The translations under genes were made by a program, and so were the position numbers. This document shows positions 14,832 to 23,119 of a stretch of DNA of 64,000 bases, piece by piece; positions within the stretch are counted from its first letter, which is position 1; each line of letters begins with the position of its first letter. Source of the DNA: CAZAYY01 sp964489525 (GTDB lineage Bacteria > Chloroflexota > Anaerolineae > Anaerolineales > JABWBV01); contig CAZAYY010000003.1 in assembly GCA_964489525.1 (NCBI GenBank), positions 186,001 through 250,000 on the forward strand. Reading direction: 5' to 3'. Under the pieces are notes generated by a model, which did not search any database, was not told where the DNA came from, and saw only the letters and a program-made list of their open reading frames with translations.

Positions 14832-16523
14832 ATGAGCGAAACGGTTGGCAGATTATGGATGCGGCTCTCGGATGGGTCCGAGCAGCAGTTTGAAATTGCC
14901 CGGGAACAAATTTCGCTGGGGCGAGCGACCATCAACGATATCGTCATCCCCGAACCAAATGTCTCTCGCTCGCATGCCCGGCTTGAAATCATCCAGGGAA
15001 ATCCCGTAATTTTCGACCTGGATTCAGCCAACGGGGTGCGGGTTAATGGACAGCCTGTGCGCGAAGCTCGTTTGAACCAGGGCGATGTTTTCACCCTGGG
15101 AGGGGCCGAATTCCGCTTCGAACCCGGCAGACCTTCCCCGGCAGGTGAGATCACCCTGATCGATTCCGAAACCGACCTCGAAGCCACCCTGGCATCCGAA
15201 ACCATTGCTATGGCAGTGAATGAAACCGCCTACCCCCGGCTGGCACTGACTTTTGAAGACAAAACTGAGGAGTTTGTCCTATTTGACGATTCTGTCACCA
15301 TTGGCCGCCATTCTTCCAACCAGGTGGTTCTGAGCCACGAGCGGGTTTCGCGCCAACACGCCGCCATTGAACAGCGCAGTGGGGGCGTGTTTCTGCGCGA
15401 CCTGAACAGCACCAACGGAACCTGGGTAGGCGGCGAACGCATTACCGAGCGCGAGCTGCGCGATGGAGACACCATTAAAATTGGGTCGGCCAACCTGGTG
15501 TTCAAGTCCGGGTTTCGCGAAGAATCGCTTACCTTCAACAGCAATTTCACCTTCCACCAACCCATCATGCGCAAACCTGTCATCTTCGTACCGGGCATCA
15601 TGGGCTCGCAGCTCTGGCGCGGCAGCGAGCTGGTCTGGCCGAATGTGCGCGCATTATTCCGTGAACCGGATGTGTTTCGCTTCACGGAAGATTCAAAATT
15701 AGAACCGCGCGGGATCGTTAACGAGGTTGTGATTGTTCCCAACCTGATTAAATCCGAACAATACGGCCGGATGGGGCAGTACCTGGTGGAAGAGTTGGGG
15801 TATGAGCGCGATGTGGACTTTATTGAATTTGCATACGATTGGCGGCGGGATGTGCGCGACTCGGCCCGGCGGCTGGGCGAACTGGTGGAAACCTGGGGCG
15901 CAAACCGCCCTGTGACCATCATTGCCCACAGCCTGGGCACACTGGTCAGCCGCTACTATGTCGAACGCCTGGGGGGCAAAGCGCGAGTCGAACAGCTGGT
16001 GCTGATGGGCGGCCCACACACGGGGACGCCCAAGGCAGTCACCAGCCTGGTGCACGGACCCGATATTTTGCCTTTTGGCATCATGGGACAGCACTTCGGC
16101 GAGGTAATGGCCACGTTCGTCACCAGCTACCAGATTTTGCCCACGTATGCCTGTATTACAGACCAACACGGCAAAAAATTCAGCCCGTTTGACGATGATC
16201 GCTGGCTGCCCGAACACCGCCGCCCGCTGCTGCGCAACGCCCGCGAGTTCCGCAAAGAACTGGGAATGGGATTCAGTGTACCCACCATTTCTGTTTTTGG
16301 TTATGGGCTGGAGACGGTGCGCAAGTTGAGCGTGGAACGCAGCCCGGACGGGGCCTGGACGCGGCTGGATTTTGACCTGGCCAATGAGGGCGATACTTCA
16401 GTACCGCAGAGCAGCGCTGTTCTGCCCGGCACCGACCTGCACCCCATTCGTCAATATCATGGCTCGCTGTTTGTGGACAATGATGTCAAAATGCGCCTGA
16501 AACTGCTGCTGACCGGGGGATAA
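14832..16523 (+). CDS. Twin FHA domains fused to an LCAT-like alpha/beta hydrolase
   Basis: The 563-residue protein has two forkhead-associated domains followed by a lecithin:cholesterol-acyltransferase-like hydrolase. FHA1 (about 5-95) shows SLGRATINDIVIP, VSRSHARLE and ANGVRVNGQ; FHA2 (about 135-230) shows TIGRHSSNQVVLS, VSRQHAAIE and STNGTWVGG. FHA domains bind phosphothreonine. The hydrolase starts at KPVIFVPGIMGSQLW and has the nucleophile Ser367 in AHSLGTL. LCAT-type enzymes move or remove acyl groups of phospholipids or act as acylhydrolases. No signal peptide is seen. AGGAG at 14821 sets the ATG at 14832. A Ser/Thr kinase gene is convergent with it, only 2 nt away, so phosphorylation-dependent control is plausible (inference). 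Confidence 0.87.
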   Translation: MSETVGRLWMRLSDGSEQQFEIAREQISLGRATINDIVIPEPNVSRSHARLEIIQGNPVIFDLDSANGVRVNGQPVREARLNQGDVFTLGGAEFRFEPGRPSPAGEITLIDSETDLEATLASETIAMAVNETAYPRLALTFEDKTEEFVLFDDSVTIGRHSSNQVVLSHERVSRQHAAIEQRSGGVFLRDLNSTNGTWVGGERITERELRDGDTIKIGSANLVFKSGFREESLTFNSNFTFHQPIMRKPVIFVPGIMGSQLWRGSELVWPNVRALFREPDVFRFTEDSKLEPRGIVNEVVIVPNLIKSEQYGRMGQYLVEELGYERDVDFIEFAYDWRRDVRDSARRLGELVETWGANRPVTIIAHSLGTLVSRYYVERLGGKARVEQLVLMGGPHTGTPKAVTSLVHGPDILPFGIMGQHFGEVMATFVTSYQILPTYACITDQHGKKFSPFDDDRWLPEHRRPLLRNAREFRKELGMGFSVPTISVFGYGLETVRKLSVERSPDGAWTRLDFDLANEGDTSVPQSSAVLPGTDLHPIRQYHGSLFVDNDVKMRLKLLLTGG

Positions 16524-16525
16524 GC

Positions 16526-18388
16526 CTACGGGGCGTAGATTTCGAAATCGTCAAAACGGATTTCAACGCCCGGGTCTGCCAGGGCCGAAACCAGCAGCCC
16601 GGCCTGGCCAGTGCTGAACGTGGTATCGTCCAGTTCGCGCAGCAGTTCATTGTTGACATACAGGGCCAGGGTATCCCCGGCGCAGGTTGCCTGGATCTGG
16701 TTGGCTGTGCTGCCCTGGATTGCGCTGCTTTGCGCCCACCCTTCCGGTAAAAACGACCGAAAACTACCATTCTGCAATTTACCCATGGTGTAGCGGCCCT
16801 GGCTGGTGATTACCAGGTAGTAATAGTTATTGGCATCCTGCAGGCGGCAAACCACACCAAAATAATTTTCGTCAGAACCCTCATAGAAAACTGCTGTTAC
16901 CCGAAGATGGACATCGCCGCCAGGGGGCTGCTGTTGAGGGGTCACCCAATACAACTGACCGGGCTCCTGAACCGAAATGGCATAAGCGCCGTCAGAAAAG
17001 CCATAGCTCCCGCCAGAATCTTCACCCACCGGCCAACCATTGACATTGCTCGAAAAATCTTCTCCCATCACCCGCTGCCATTGGTTCTCGACAACCCAAG
17101 CAGGCAAATCGGGCGTTGGCGTACCAGGTGCAACCCTGCTGAGTTCGGGAACATCCAGCGTTGGCAAATCACTGACACCACCCTGACCGGCCAAAAAACC
17201 CGGCAAAAGGAACAGGGCAAACCCACCCAGGAACATCACCACAACCAACGGAATCGCCCAGCGCAGCCAGGGCCGGGCAGGTGAGGGCTGGGGCTGGAGA
17301 GTAAGCCGGGGAGCAGGTTGAGATTGCCCCGCAGGTTGGCTGGCCGGGTTGGGCAGCAGGGATTCATCGACGCGGGTGCTGGCGTTCTCCAGGGTTCTTC
17401 CTGGTTCGGTCTCCTGGCGGGGGCTGGGTTTGGTTTCGGGGATGGTGGCGACCTCGTCGAACAAAGGAGAGCCTTCGGGAACAGCGGTTGGGCTGGCGAC
17501 GGTTTGGGCATCGTCATCACTGGCGGGGGAAGGCGGATGGGTTCGATCCGGCGCCGAAACCCCGGCTGGCAGCGCCCCGGCCAGGGCAGCGCTCAGGGCA
17601 GAAGCCAGGGCCTGGGCAGTTAGATAGCGGTCTTCCGGCTTGCGAGCCAGCGCTTTTTGGAGCATAGGCTCGACGCCGTCTGGCAAACCCGGTTGAAACA
17701 TTGCGGCAGGCGGGGCCGGGCGAGACAGGCGCTGCATGGCCGCTGCAATGGGGGTGGTCGCCCGGAATGGCTGGCGCCCGGTGAGCATTTCGTAAACGAT
17801 GACGCCCAAGGAATACAGGTCCGAACGGGCGTCCAGCTCCGTTTCGCCCTCCACCTGTTCGGGGCTCATATAAGCAGGTGTACCCACCATGCCTTCACCG
17901 GTCAGCACGGTGTTGGCTTCAGCCAGATGTACAATGCCAAAATCAGAAATATAGGCGTTGTCATAGGCATCAAAAAGGATGTTGCCGGGCTTAAGGTCGC
18001 GGTGGATGATGCCCTGGGCATGGACTGCATCCAGGGCATGGGCCAGGCGGGTGATGATGGCTGTGGTGGTATCCGGGGGCAGGGCACCTTTGCGCAGGCG
18101 GGTTTCCAACGATCCACCGGGCATGTAGCGCATCACGAGGTAGAGTTGGCCGGTTTGCTCGCCAAAATCATACACCGGGACAATCGCCGGGTGTTCGATA
18201 GCGGCAATGGACTGCGCTTCGCGCTCAAAACGCTTGCGCATCATAGGGTTTTCCAGGGCTTTTTCGGGCAGCAGTTTGAGGGCAACCTGGCGGCGGAAAT
18301 TGGGGTCATAGGCCAGGTATACCGCTGCCATCCCGCCCCGGCCCAATTCGGATAAAATTTCATAACGACCAATTTGCCTGGGGGTCAT
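16526..18388 (-). CDS. Membrane Ser/Thr protein kinase (STPK) with extracellular lectin-like domain
   Basis: The 620-residue protein has a complete Hanks-type kinase at about 8-270: glycine loop GRGGMAAVY, Lys38, catalytic HRDLKPGN (Asp131), DFG at 149-151 and the TPAYMSPEQ activation end. A Pro/Thr-rich linker leads to one membrane helix (about 377-400), then an extracellular domain starting DFSSNVNGWPVGE that resembles the beta-sandwich of 3-keto-disaccharide-hydrolase or LamG-like folds. The layout suggests a receptor kinase reading a carbohydrate or wall signal. The start at 18388 aligns with the usual kinase start; the 15 codons upstream are weak. Its likely partner is the FHA protein encoded convergently. 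Confidence 0.92.
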   Translation of the reverse strand: MTPRQIGRYEILSELGRGGMAAVYLAYDPNFRRQVALKLLPEKALENPMMRKRFEREAQSIAAIEHPAIVPVYDFGEQTGQLYLVMRYMPGGSLETRLRKGALPPDTTTAIITRLAHALDAVHAQGIIHRDLKPGNILFDAYDNAYISDFGIVHLAEANTVLTGEGMVGTPAYMSPEQVEGETELDARSDLYSLGVIVYEMLTGRQPFRATTPIAAAMQRLSRPAPPAAMFQPGLPDGVEPMLQKALARKPEDRYLTAQALASALSAALAGALPAGVSAPDRTHPPSPASDDDAQTVASPTAVPEGSPLFDEVATIPETKPSPRQETEPGRTLENASTRVDESLLPNPASQPAGQSQPAPRLTLQPQPSPARPWLRWAIPLVVVMFLGGFALFLLPGFLAGQGGVSDLPTLDVPELSRVAPGTPTPDLPAWVVENQWQRVMGEDFSSNVNGWPVGEDSGGSYGFSDGAYAISVQEPGQLYWVTPQQQPPGGDVHLRVTAVFYEGSDENYFGVVCRLQDANNYYYLVITSQGRYTMGKLQNGSFRSFLPEGWAQSSAIQGSTANQIQATCAGDTLALYVNNELLRELDDTTFSTGQAGLLVSALADPGVEIRFDDFEIYAP

Positions 18389-18424
18389 GGGCTGCCTTTG
18401 GGTACAGTGGGTGATGATGGTGCG

Positions 18425-18430
18425 ATTATA
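18425..18430 (-). promoter_or_regulatory. -10 box of the STPK gene
   Basis: Minus-strand TATAAT, 36 nt upstream of the kinase ATG. It directly abuts the large inverted repeat at 18431-18485, which occupies the whole -35 region. Confidence 0.55.
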
Positions 18431-18485
18431 CAACGTTTTGCCCTGGCCAGTGGGTTTTTCAACCGACCCGCCAGGGCAAACGTTG
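18431..18485. repeat. Long inverted repeat covering the STPK -35 region
   Basis: 18431-18447 pairs with 18470-18485 over 16 bp with one bulged base, around a 22-nt loop. It lies after the DUF5666 gene and before the kinase start, both on the minus strand. It lacks a T-run, so it may be an operator or a weak terminator. Confidence 0.65.
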
Positions 18486-18549
18486 TGAAACTTTGTTTTT
18501 CGAACTTATTTGGGGCTGCTGGTGAAAAACCGCTTGCAGCACACCTTAT

Positions 18550-19479
18550 TTACGGCTGGCGAGCGCCAAGGGCCAGGGCAACCAGGCTGCCATCTTCTTG
18601 CGGGCGGGCAAAAACCAACACCTGCATTCCACTGGAAAGGTCATCCAGGCCAGTGATGGTGCTGTCTTTGCTGCGAAAGCGGGTTTCGGGGGTGATTTCA
18701 ATGGTCAGGCTGTCTGCCTGGGGGGTGGTGAGCGTAAGGGTGCTGTTGGCAGCATCCACACTCGCGATCGTGCCTACCACCCGGAAGGGGCGCAGGTAAG
18801 CCCGTTCGGCGCTGGTGATGGCTTTCAAAACCAGGCTGCCATCGGCATTTTCCCGGCCTGCCACTGCCACCTTATCTCCCACGGCCACATCCGCCAGGCT
18901 GGCGTAATCCCCTTTGAAAATCGTATCCGAATTGACCAGGAAGGTGTGAACCTCACCAATCCGGGCCTGGATGGTCAGGGTTTGGGCAGTCTGGTCTACA
19001 GCAGTGACTTCACCCAGGTGGCGTTCGGCTTTGAGGGTGGGGTCGAAATCTTCGGGCAGAATGATGACCAACACCGCCAGAGGATCATCCCCACCGCCGG
19101 GTTTTGCAACCACTCCCACCCAACGCCCGGTTTGCAGGTCGGCGGCGCTGGCTTCACTCTCCGAAGCGCGGAAGCGAGTCAGTTCGTCGTACGCAAACAC
19201 AACAGCATTGCCGCGAATGTCCAGGGTGAAATTTTGGGGGGTAACTTCGGTCAGGGTGCCCAGGACGCGCCGGCGGGGGAGTTGGCCAGCCGCTGCATTC
19301 TCTGTTTCGGCAGCACTGACCATTTCGTCCAACCCCGCAACCCGGAAGGCCGCTTCTTCCCAGGCCTGGTTTTCAAACGTCAGGCTGCTGTTGGCTGCAG
19401 AAGCCGTCCCGGCAAAGATGAAAAGGGGTGCAGCTAAAACCATGGCTGCAATGAACAGGAAAAGTTTTGATTTGAACAT
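18550..19479 (-). CDS. Secreted DUF5666-type repeat protein
   Basis: The 309-residue protein has a clear signal peptide (MFKSKLFLFIAAMVLAAPLF, cut likely after TASA). The mature part consists of repeated small beta-barrel units with the DUF5666 pattern (G-x-V/I-x-x-V ... T-L-T-I ... F-x-V-x-x-x-T-x-F): GTLTEVTPQNFTLDI, GEVTAVDQTAQTLTI and GTIASVDAANSTLTL mark three units. The function of this family is unknown; it is usually extracytoplasmic. GGAGG at 19486-19490 fixes the start at 19479 and rules out a start at 19500. Confidence 0.8.
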   Translation of the reverse strand: MFKSKLFLFIAAMVLAAPLFIFAGTASAANSSLTFENQAWEEAAFRVAGLDEMVSAAETENAAAGQLPRRRVLGTLTEVTPQNFTLDIRGNAVVFAYDELTRFRASESEASAADLQTGRWVGVVAKPGGGDDPLAVLVIILPEDFDPTLKAERHLGEVTAVDQTAQTLTIQARIGEVHTFLVNSDTIFKGDYASLADVAVGDKVAVAGRENADGSLVLKAITSAERAYLRPFRVVGTIASVDAANSTLTLTTPQADSLTIEITPETRFRSKDSTITGLDDLSSGMQVLVFARPQEDGSLVALALGARQP

Positions 19480-19706
19480 GGGATACCTCCGGTTACACAT
19501 AAAAATTCGGTTGACAACAGCACTGCATAAAATTTAGATTGTGCTGTTTTTCTACCTGTATGATATGCCAGGGGTGTAAAACATGTAGTAACTTTGTGTA
19601 AAAAGATTGTAATTTCGGAGAGATTCAGCGAACCTCCCGATTCCTGAACCCGGATTGGGGCGGGGGAATGGGTGAAAAGGGGCCAGGTTCTTCGTTTGCA
19701 GGTGGT

Positions 19707-20345
19707 TTAATCCAAAACCAGCTCTTCATGCCCGGCCAGCTTATCCTGAATGCGCTGGATGACAATGTTCAGGTGTCGGGGTTTGTGAACAAAGTCGAGG
19801 TCGTCGCTGCGAATGGTCAGCACCGGGCAAACATCGAAAGAAGCCAGCCAGTCATCGTAAAAAGAATCCAACAGGTTGAGATAATCGAGGGTGATTCCGC
19901 TTTCAATGGCGCGCCCCCGGCTGTGAATGCGCTGGACAAGAATTTCAGCCGGGGCTTTCAGGTAGAGCAGCAAATCGGGGCGCGGCAGGCTGGCCGTAAT
20001 CAGTTTAAACACCTTGAGGTACGAGAGATAATCGCGCTCATTCAGGTTGCCCAGGTGGTGCAGGGCGCGGGCAAAGATATAGGCATCCTCGTAAATACTT
20101 CGGTCCAGGATGGCGGATTGTGGGTTTTGGGCCATTTCAATATGCTGCTGGGCGCGGTGGCCAAGGAAGTAGACCTGAAGGTGAAAAGACCAGGTGCGCA
20201 TGTCGGCATAAAAATCGGGCAGGTAGGGGTTGTCGGAAACCGATTCGTACCCGGCCAACCAACCCAACCGGCTGGCGATGCGCTGGGACAGGGATGTTTT
20301 ACCGGCGCCAATATTGCCGGCCACTAAAATCAGACGATTGGTCAT
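19707..20345 (-). CDS. Deoxynucleoside kinase (dAK/dGK/dCK family)
   Basis: The 212-residue protein begins with a P-loop VAGNIGAGKTSL and contains the family ERS-like motif as ILDRSIYEDAYIFA plus a LIDxRSRGRxxE-like HSRGRAIESGI lid. It matches bacterial deoxyadenosine/deoxyguanosine kinases, which phosphorylate salvaged deoxynucleosides with ATP. Its start overlaps the stop of the upstream tandem-ligase gene by 4 nt (ATGA), so the two are translationally coupled. Genomic pairing with AMP-forming ligases is unusual for a salvage kinase, and it could instead act on a nucleoside-like intermediate (inference). Confidence 0.87.
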   Translation of the reverse strand: MTNRLILVAGNIGAGKTSLSQRIASRLGWLAGYESVSDNPYLPDFYADMRTWSFHLQVYFLGHRAQQHIEMAQNPQSAILDRSIYEDAYIFARALHHLGNLNERDYLSYLKVFKLITASLPRPDLLLYLKAPAEILVQRIHSRGRAIESGITLDYLNLLDSFYDDWLASFDVCPVLTIRSDDLDFVHKPRHLNIVIQRIQDKLAGHEELVLD

Positions 20346-23092
20346 AGGCCTCCAATAAATTCCACACGGGGATGGGTGATGCCGCAGGTGCAGGGCTGGC
20401 TGCTGACCAGGCGCACCCGGTCGCCGGTGCGGTAGCGCACCAGGGGCAGAACCGGGTCGAGGCTGGTATAGACATATTCTCCGGTTGTCCCGGGTGGGGC
20501 TTCGTCCAGGAAGAGCGCTTCGCCGGGCTGGCCATCCGGGATGATTTCATGAATGGGTCCATCCATCCAGAGATGCAATCCGTTGTGGGCCGGGCATTCG
20601 GCATATACCTCACGACATTCGGTACTCAAATAAACCGAAAAGGTTTCATCCAGGCCATACAGGCTGGTCAGTTCCTGGCGAGTGGCTTTGTCTAAGGGAG
20701 CGCCCCAGAACATACCGCGCTTGAGTGAGGGTAGTTTTTCAGCGGGGGGCGCGCTTTGGGCCAGGTGAGCGGCCAGGCTGCGGGCGTCGGCCACAGAAGA
20801 AAGCATCCATGCGGGCTGCTTCTGCACCACGAACTGGTCCCAATGGTTGCGCTGCAGCATGGCCATGGAAACGATCAGCCATTCGATTTGTTTCTCGCCC
20901 AGCAAATCATCCACCTGCTCCCACAGGTAGGGCAGGGCGTTGGAAACTTTGGGCATGCCCTGGTTGATGGCTAAAACGCTCAACGGTGCAGCGCCAGGCC
21001 GCGGACCCAGCAGGCTGTGCAGCCGGCGGATGCGCCCAAACCAACTACCAATGGATTGCAGGGTGAGGGGCAGCCAGATTTTTTCGCCCTGGGTCCCCTG
21101 CGTGGCGATCCAGTTGCGTGGTTTTCCCAAAAGAGCATTTGCCAAAGAGCGAGAAGACTCATTGATGCGCACCAGGTCGGCCCGTTCCGTAAACGGGAAG
21201 GGGCGCAGGTCGCTGCGGTTTGAAAGGGTATACGAGCGCAACCCGGCCGCACGCCAGTTTTTTTGGTACAGGCTGGAACGGGCAGCCCGTTGGAGCAGGT
21301 CTCCGGAAGCCGCCAAACGGGTGTTGGTTTGCGTCACCAGTTCATCCAATGGTTGGCGTAAAATCGCTTCGGGTTCGAGCGGGGCGAAGAGGGGTGCGAA
21401 ACCTGGCAGGGGTTGAAGGGCGCTTTTTTCAGCGGAGCGCAAAAACACCGGCGCCGGCAGGGGTTGAGATTGCCGGGCTGCTGCATGGGGAATGGGGACG
21501 GGCACCGCTGCGGTGGCTTGCGGGGCAGGTTTGCTTGTAGGGGATGGCTCAGCACCCAGGTCACTTTCGTACACCAGGGGTCGAAATTTGCCGCTGGATG
21601 AAATTCGCTCGCCCAGGTTCCAATCCAGGGTGACGATAGGTTCATTCACCAGGCCGTTCTGCCAGCCCAAACGCAGCGCTTCGATGGAATCCACCCCTGC
21701 ACGGACAGCCTGGGCAAATTCTGCCTCATCCACTTCGCCTTTGCGCGCATCCGGGCAGACCAGCACAGTCAGCCGGGGCATGTAGCCATCCCGCCCAACC
21801 CGCAGCTGCCAACGGGCAACTGGGGCCGGGCTGCGCAGGGCTTGCAGTTTTTCTTGCAAGGTAAAAACCGAAAAGCGCACAACGCCCAGGTTCACCAGGT
21901 CGTCATGGCGCTGCAAAATGTGAACGCGTGGATGGGTCCGCCCGCAGCCGCACGGTTCGGCAGACACCATTTCCACCAGGTCGCCGGTCCGCCAGCGCAC
22001 CAGGGGGAAGGTCTCTTTGTAATCGGTAATCACCAGTTCCCCTTGTGCGCCGGGGGCTGCTTCCCAAAGCGGGATGGCCTGGGGCTCATAGCCGGGCTGC
22101 TCATTTTCCCGCTCGATTTCTACCATGGGAATAAACTCTGGGAAACAAATATCCAGCCAAACGTGCATCCCATCGGCCTGGGCACACTCGGCAAACAAAG
22201 TCTGGAACTCCGAAAACGTGTAAATACTGAAGGCATTTTCCAACCCCCAGGTTTCTTTAAGGGGTTGGCGGTAGGGGCCAACGGGTTCGCCCGCAAAAAA
22301 ACCGGTGTGAACCCGGGTCAGGTCGCGCGGCAAAACCTTCCGGACTCGAGTCACCAGGTAAGCCAGCAAATTCTCCAGGGAGAACTGGTCTTTCAGCTGG
22401 TTTTTCGCAATCAGGGCGGCATTGTCTGTAATGCCGCGCCCGATGCGCATCATCAGGCTGGGGAAGGCAAAGGTAAAAGAAGTTTTCCTTCTCAGGCTCA
22501 TGGCCACGCCTTCCAGGCCCTGTTCAAAGGTAAACACAACACTCTCAACATCGGGATGATTCGATATTTGAAAACCGCGCATAAGCAGCAACGCACCCGA
22601 CCACAAACTGGTGTCGGAGATAAAGGGCGCCGGGGCAGTAATGGACATGCCCACATCCTGATCGGTATAGCGGCGGGCCGAGAAAGATAACAATCGGAAA
22701 GCAGCCTCACGAATCGGCCCCCGCTCTGCACTACCAACAGGCACCCACTTGGGCACCCCGGTGCTGCCGGAGGTGCTGATCCAGTAGCGCGGGCGTTCGT
22801 TTGAGCAGATAAACGCATCGGGGTGATGGTTTTGCTGGGCAACCCGCAGTTCTGACGCGCCTACGTAAGGCAGGCGGCGAAAATCAGCATAGCTTTGAAT
22901 ATCTTCCGGAGCCAGCCCGGCCTGCTGCCAGCGTGGGCCATACAGCGGCGAACGGGCTGCCCGGCGAAACAGCCCATTATTTGCTTTGCCTTCCTGGGCA
23001 ATACGCTCCAGGGAATTGGCCGCCAGGGTGGACGGAGGGGCACATTCAATTTCGGGGTCGAAATACTCTCGTAAGGGCGGGGGTGTTGGCAT
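20342..23092 (-). CDS. Tandem PaaK-like AMP-forming ligase fusion, second copy degenerate
   Basis: The 916-residue protein has two phenylacetate-CoA-ligase-like units. Unit 1 (about 1-490) looks intact: P-loop STSGSTGVPK at 106-115, then PLVRWRTGDLVE, EPCGCGRTHPRV and a full C-terminal lid ending near SGKFRPLVYE. A Pro/Ala linker (about 500-550) leads to unit 2 (about 560-916), where the P-loop reads ATQGTQGEK, lacking the Ser/Thr-rich and Lys pattern. Unit 2 stops right after QPCTCGITHPRVEF, so the C-terminal lid needed for catalysis is absent. Unit 1 probably adenylates a carboxylic acid; unit 2 may be a binding or regulatory pseudo-ligase. It lies 27 nt after a complete single PaaK-like gene. 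Confidence 0.82.
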   Translation of the reverse strand: MPTPPPLREYFDPEIECAPPSTLAANSLERIAQEGKANNGLFRRAARSPLYGPRWQQAGLAPEDIQSYADFRRLPYVGASELRVAQQNHHPDAFICSNERPRYWISTSGSTGVPKWVPVGSAERGPIREAAFRLLSFSARRYTDQDVGMSITAPAPFISDTSLWSGALLLMRGFQISNHPDVESVVFTFEQGLEGVAMSLRRKTSFTFAFPSLMMRIGRGITDNAALIAKNQLKDQFSLENLLAYLVTRVRKVLPRDLTRVHTGFFAGEPVGPYRQPLKETWGLENAFSIYTFSEFQTLFAECAQADGMHVWLDICFPEFIPMVEIERENEQPGYEPQAIPLWEAAPGAQGELVITDYKETFPLVRWRTGDLVEMVSAEPCGCGRTHPRVHILQRHDDLVNLGVVRFSVFTLQEKLQALRSPAPVARWQLRVGRDGYMPRLTVLVCPDARKGEVDEAEFAQAVRAGVDSIEALRLGWQNGLVNEPIVTLDWNLGERISSSGKFRPLVYESDLGAEPSPTSKPAPQATAAVPVPIPHAAARQSQPLPAPVFLRSAEKSALQPLPGFAPLFAPLEPEAILRQPLDELVTQTNTRLAASGDLLQRAARSSLYQKNWRAAGLRSYTLSNRSDLRPFPFTERADLVRINESSRSLANALLGKPRNWIATQGTQGEKIWLPLTLQSIGSWFGRIRRLHSLLGPRPGAAPLSVLAINQGMPKVSNALPYLWEQVDDLLGEKQIEWLIVSMAMLQRNHWDQFVVQKQPAWMLSSVADARSLAAHLAQSAPPAEKLPSLKRGMFWGAPLDKATRQELTSLYGLDETFSVYLSTECREVYAECPAHNGLHLWMDGPIHEIIPDGQPGEALFLDEAPPGTTGEYVYTSLDPVLPLVRYRTGDRVRLVSSQPCTCGITHPRVEFIGGL

Positions 23093-23119
23093 GGTGTTGT
23101 CCTTAGGTGGGGGGGAGGG

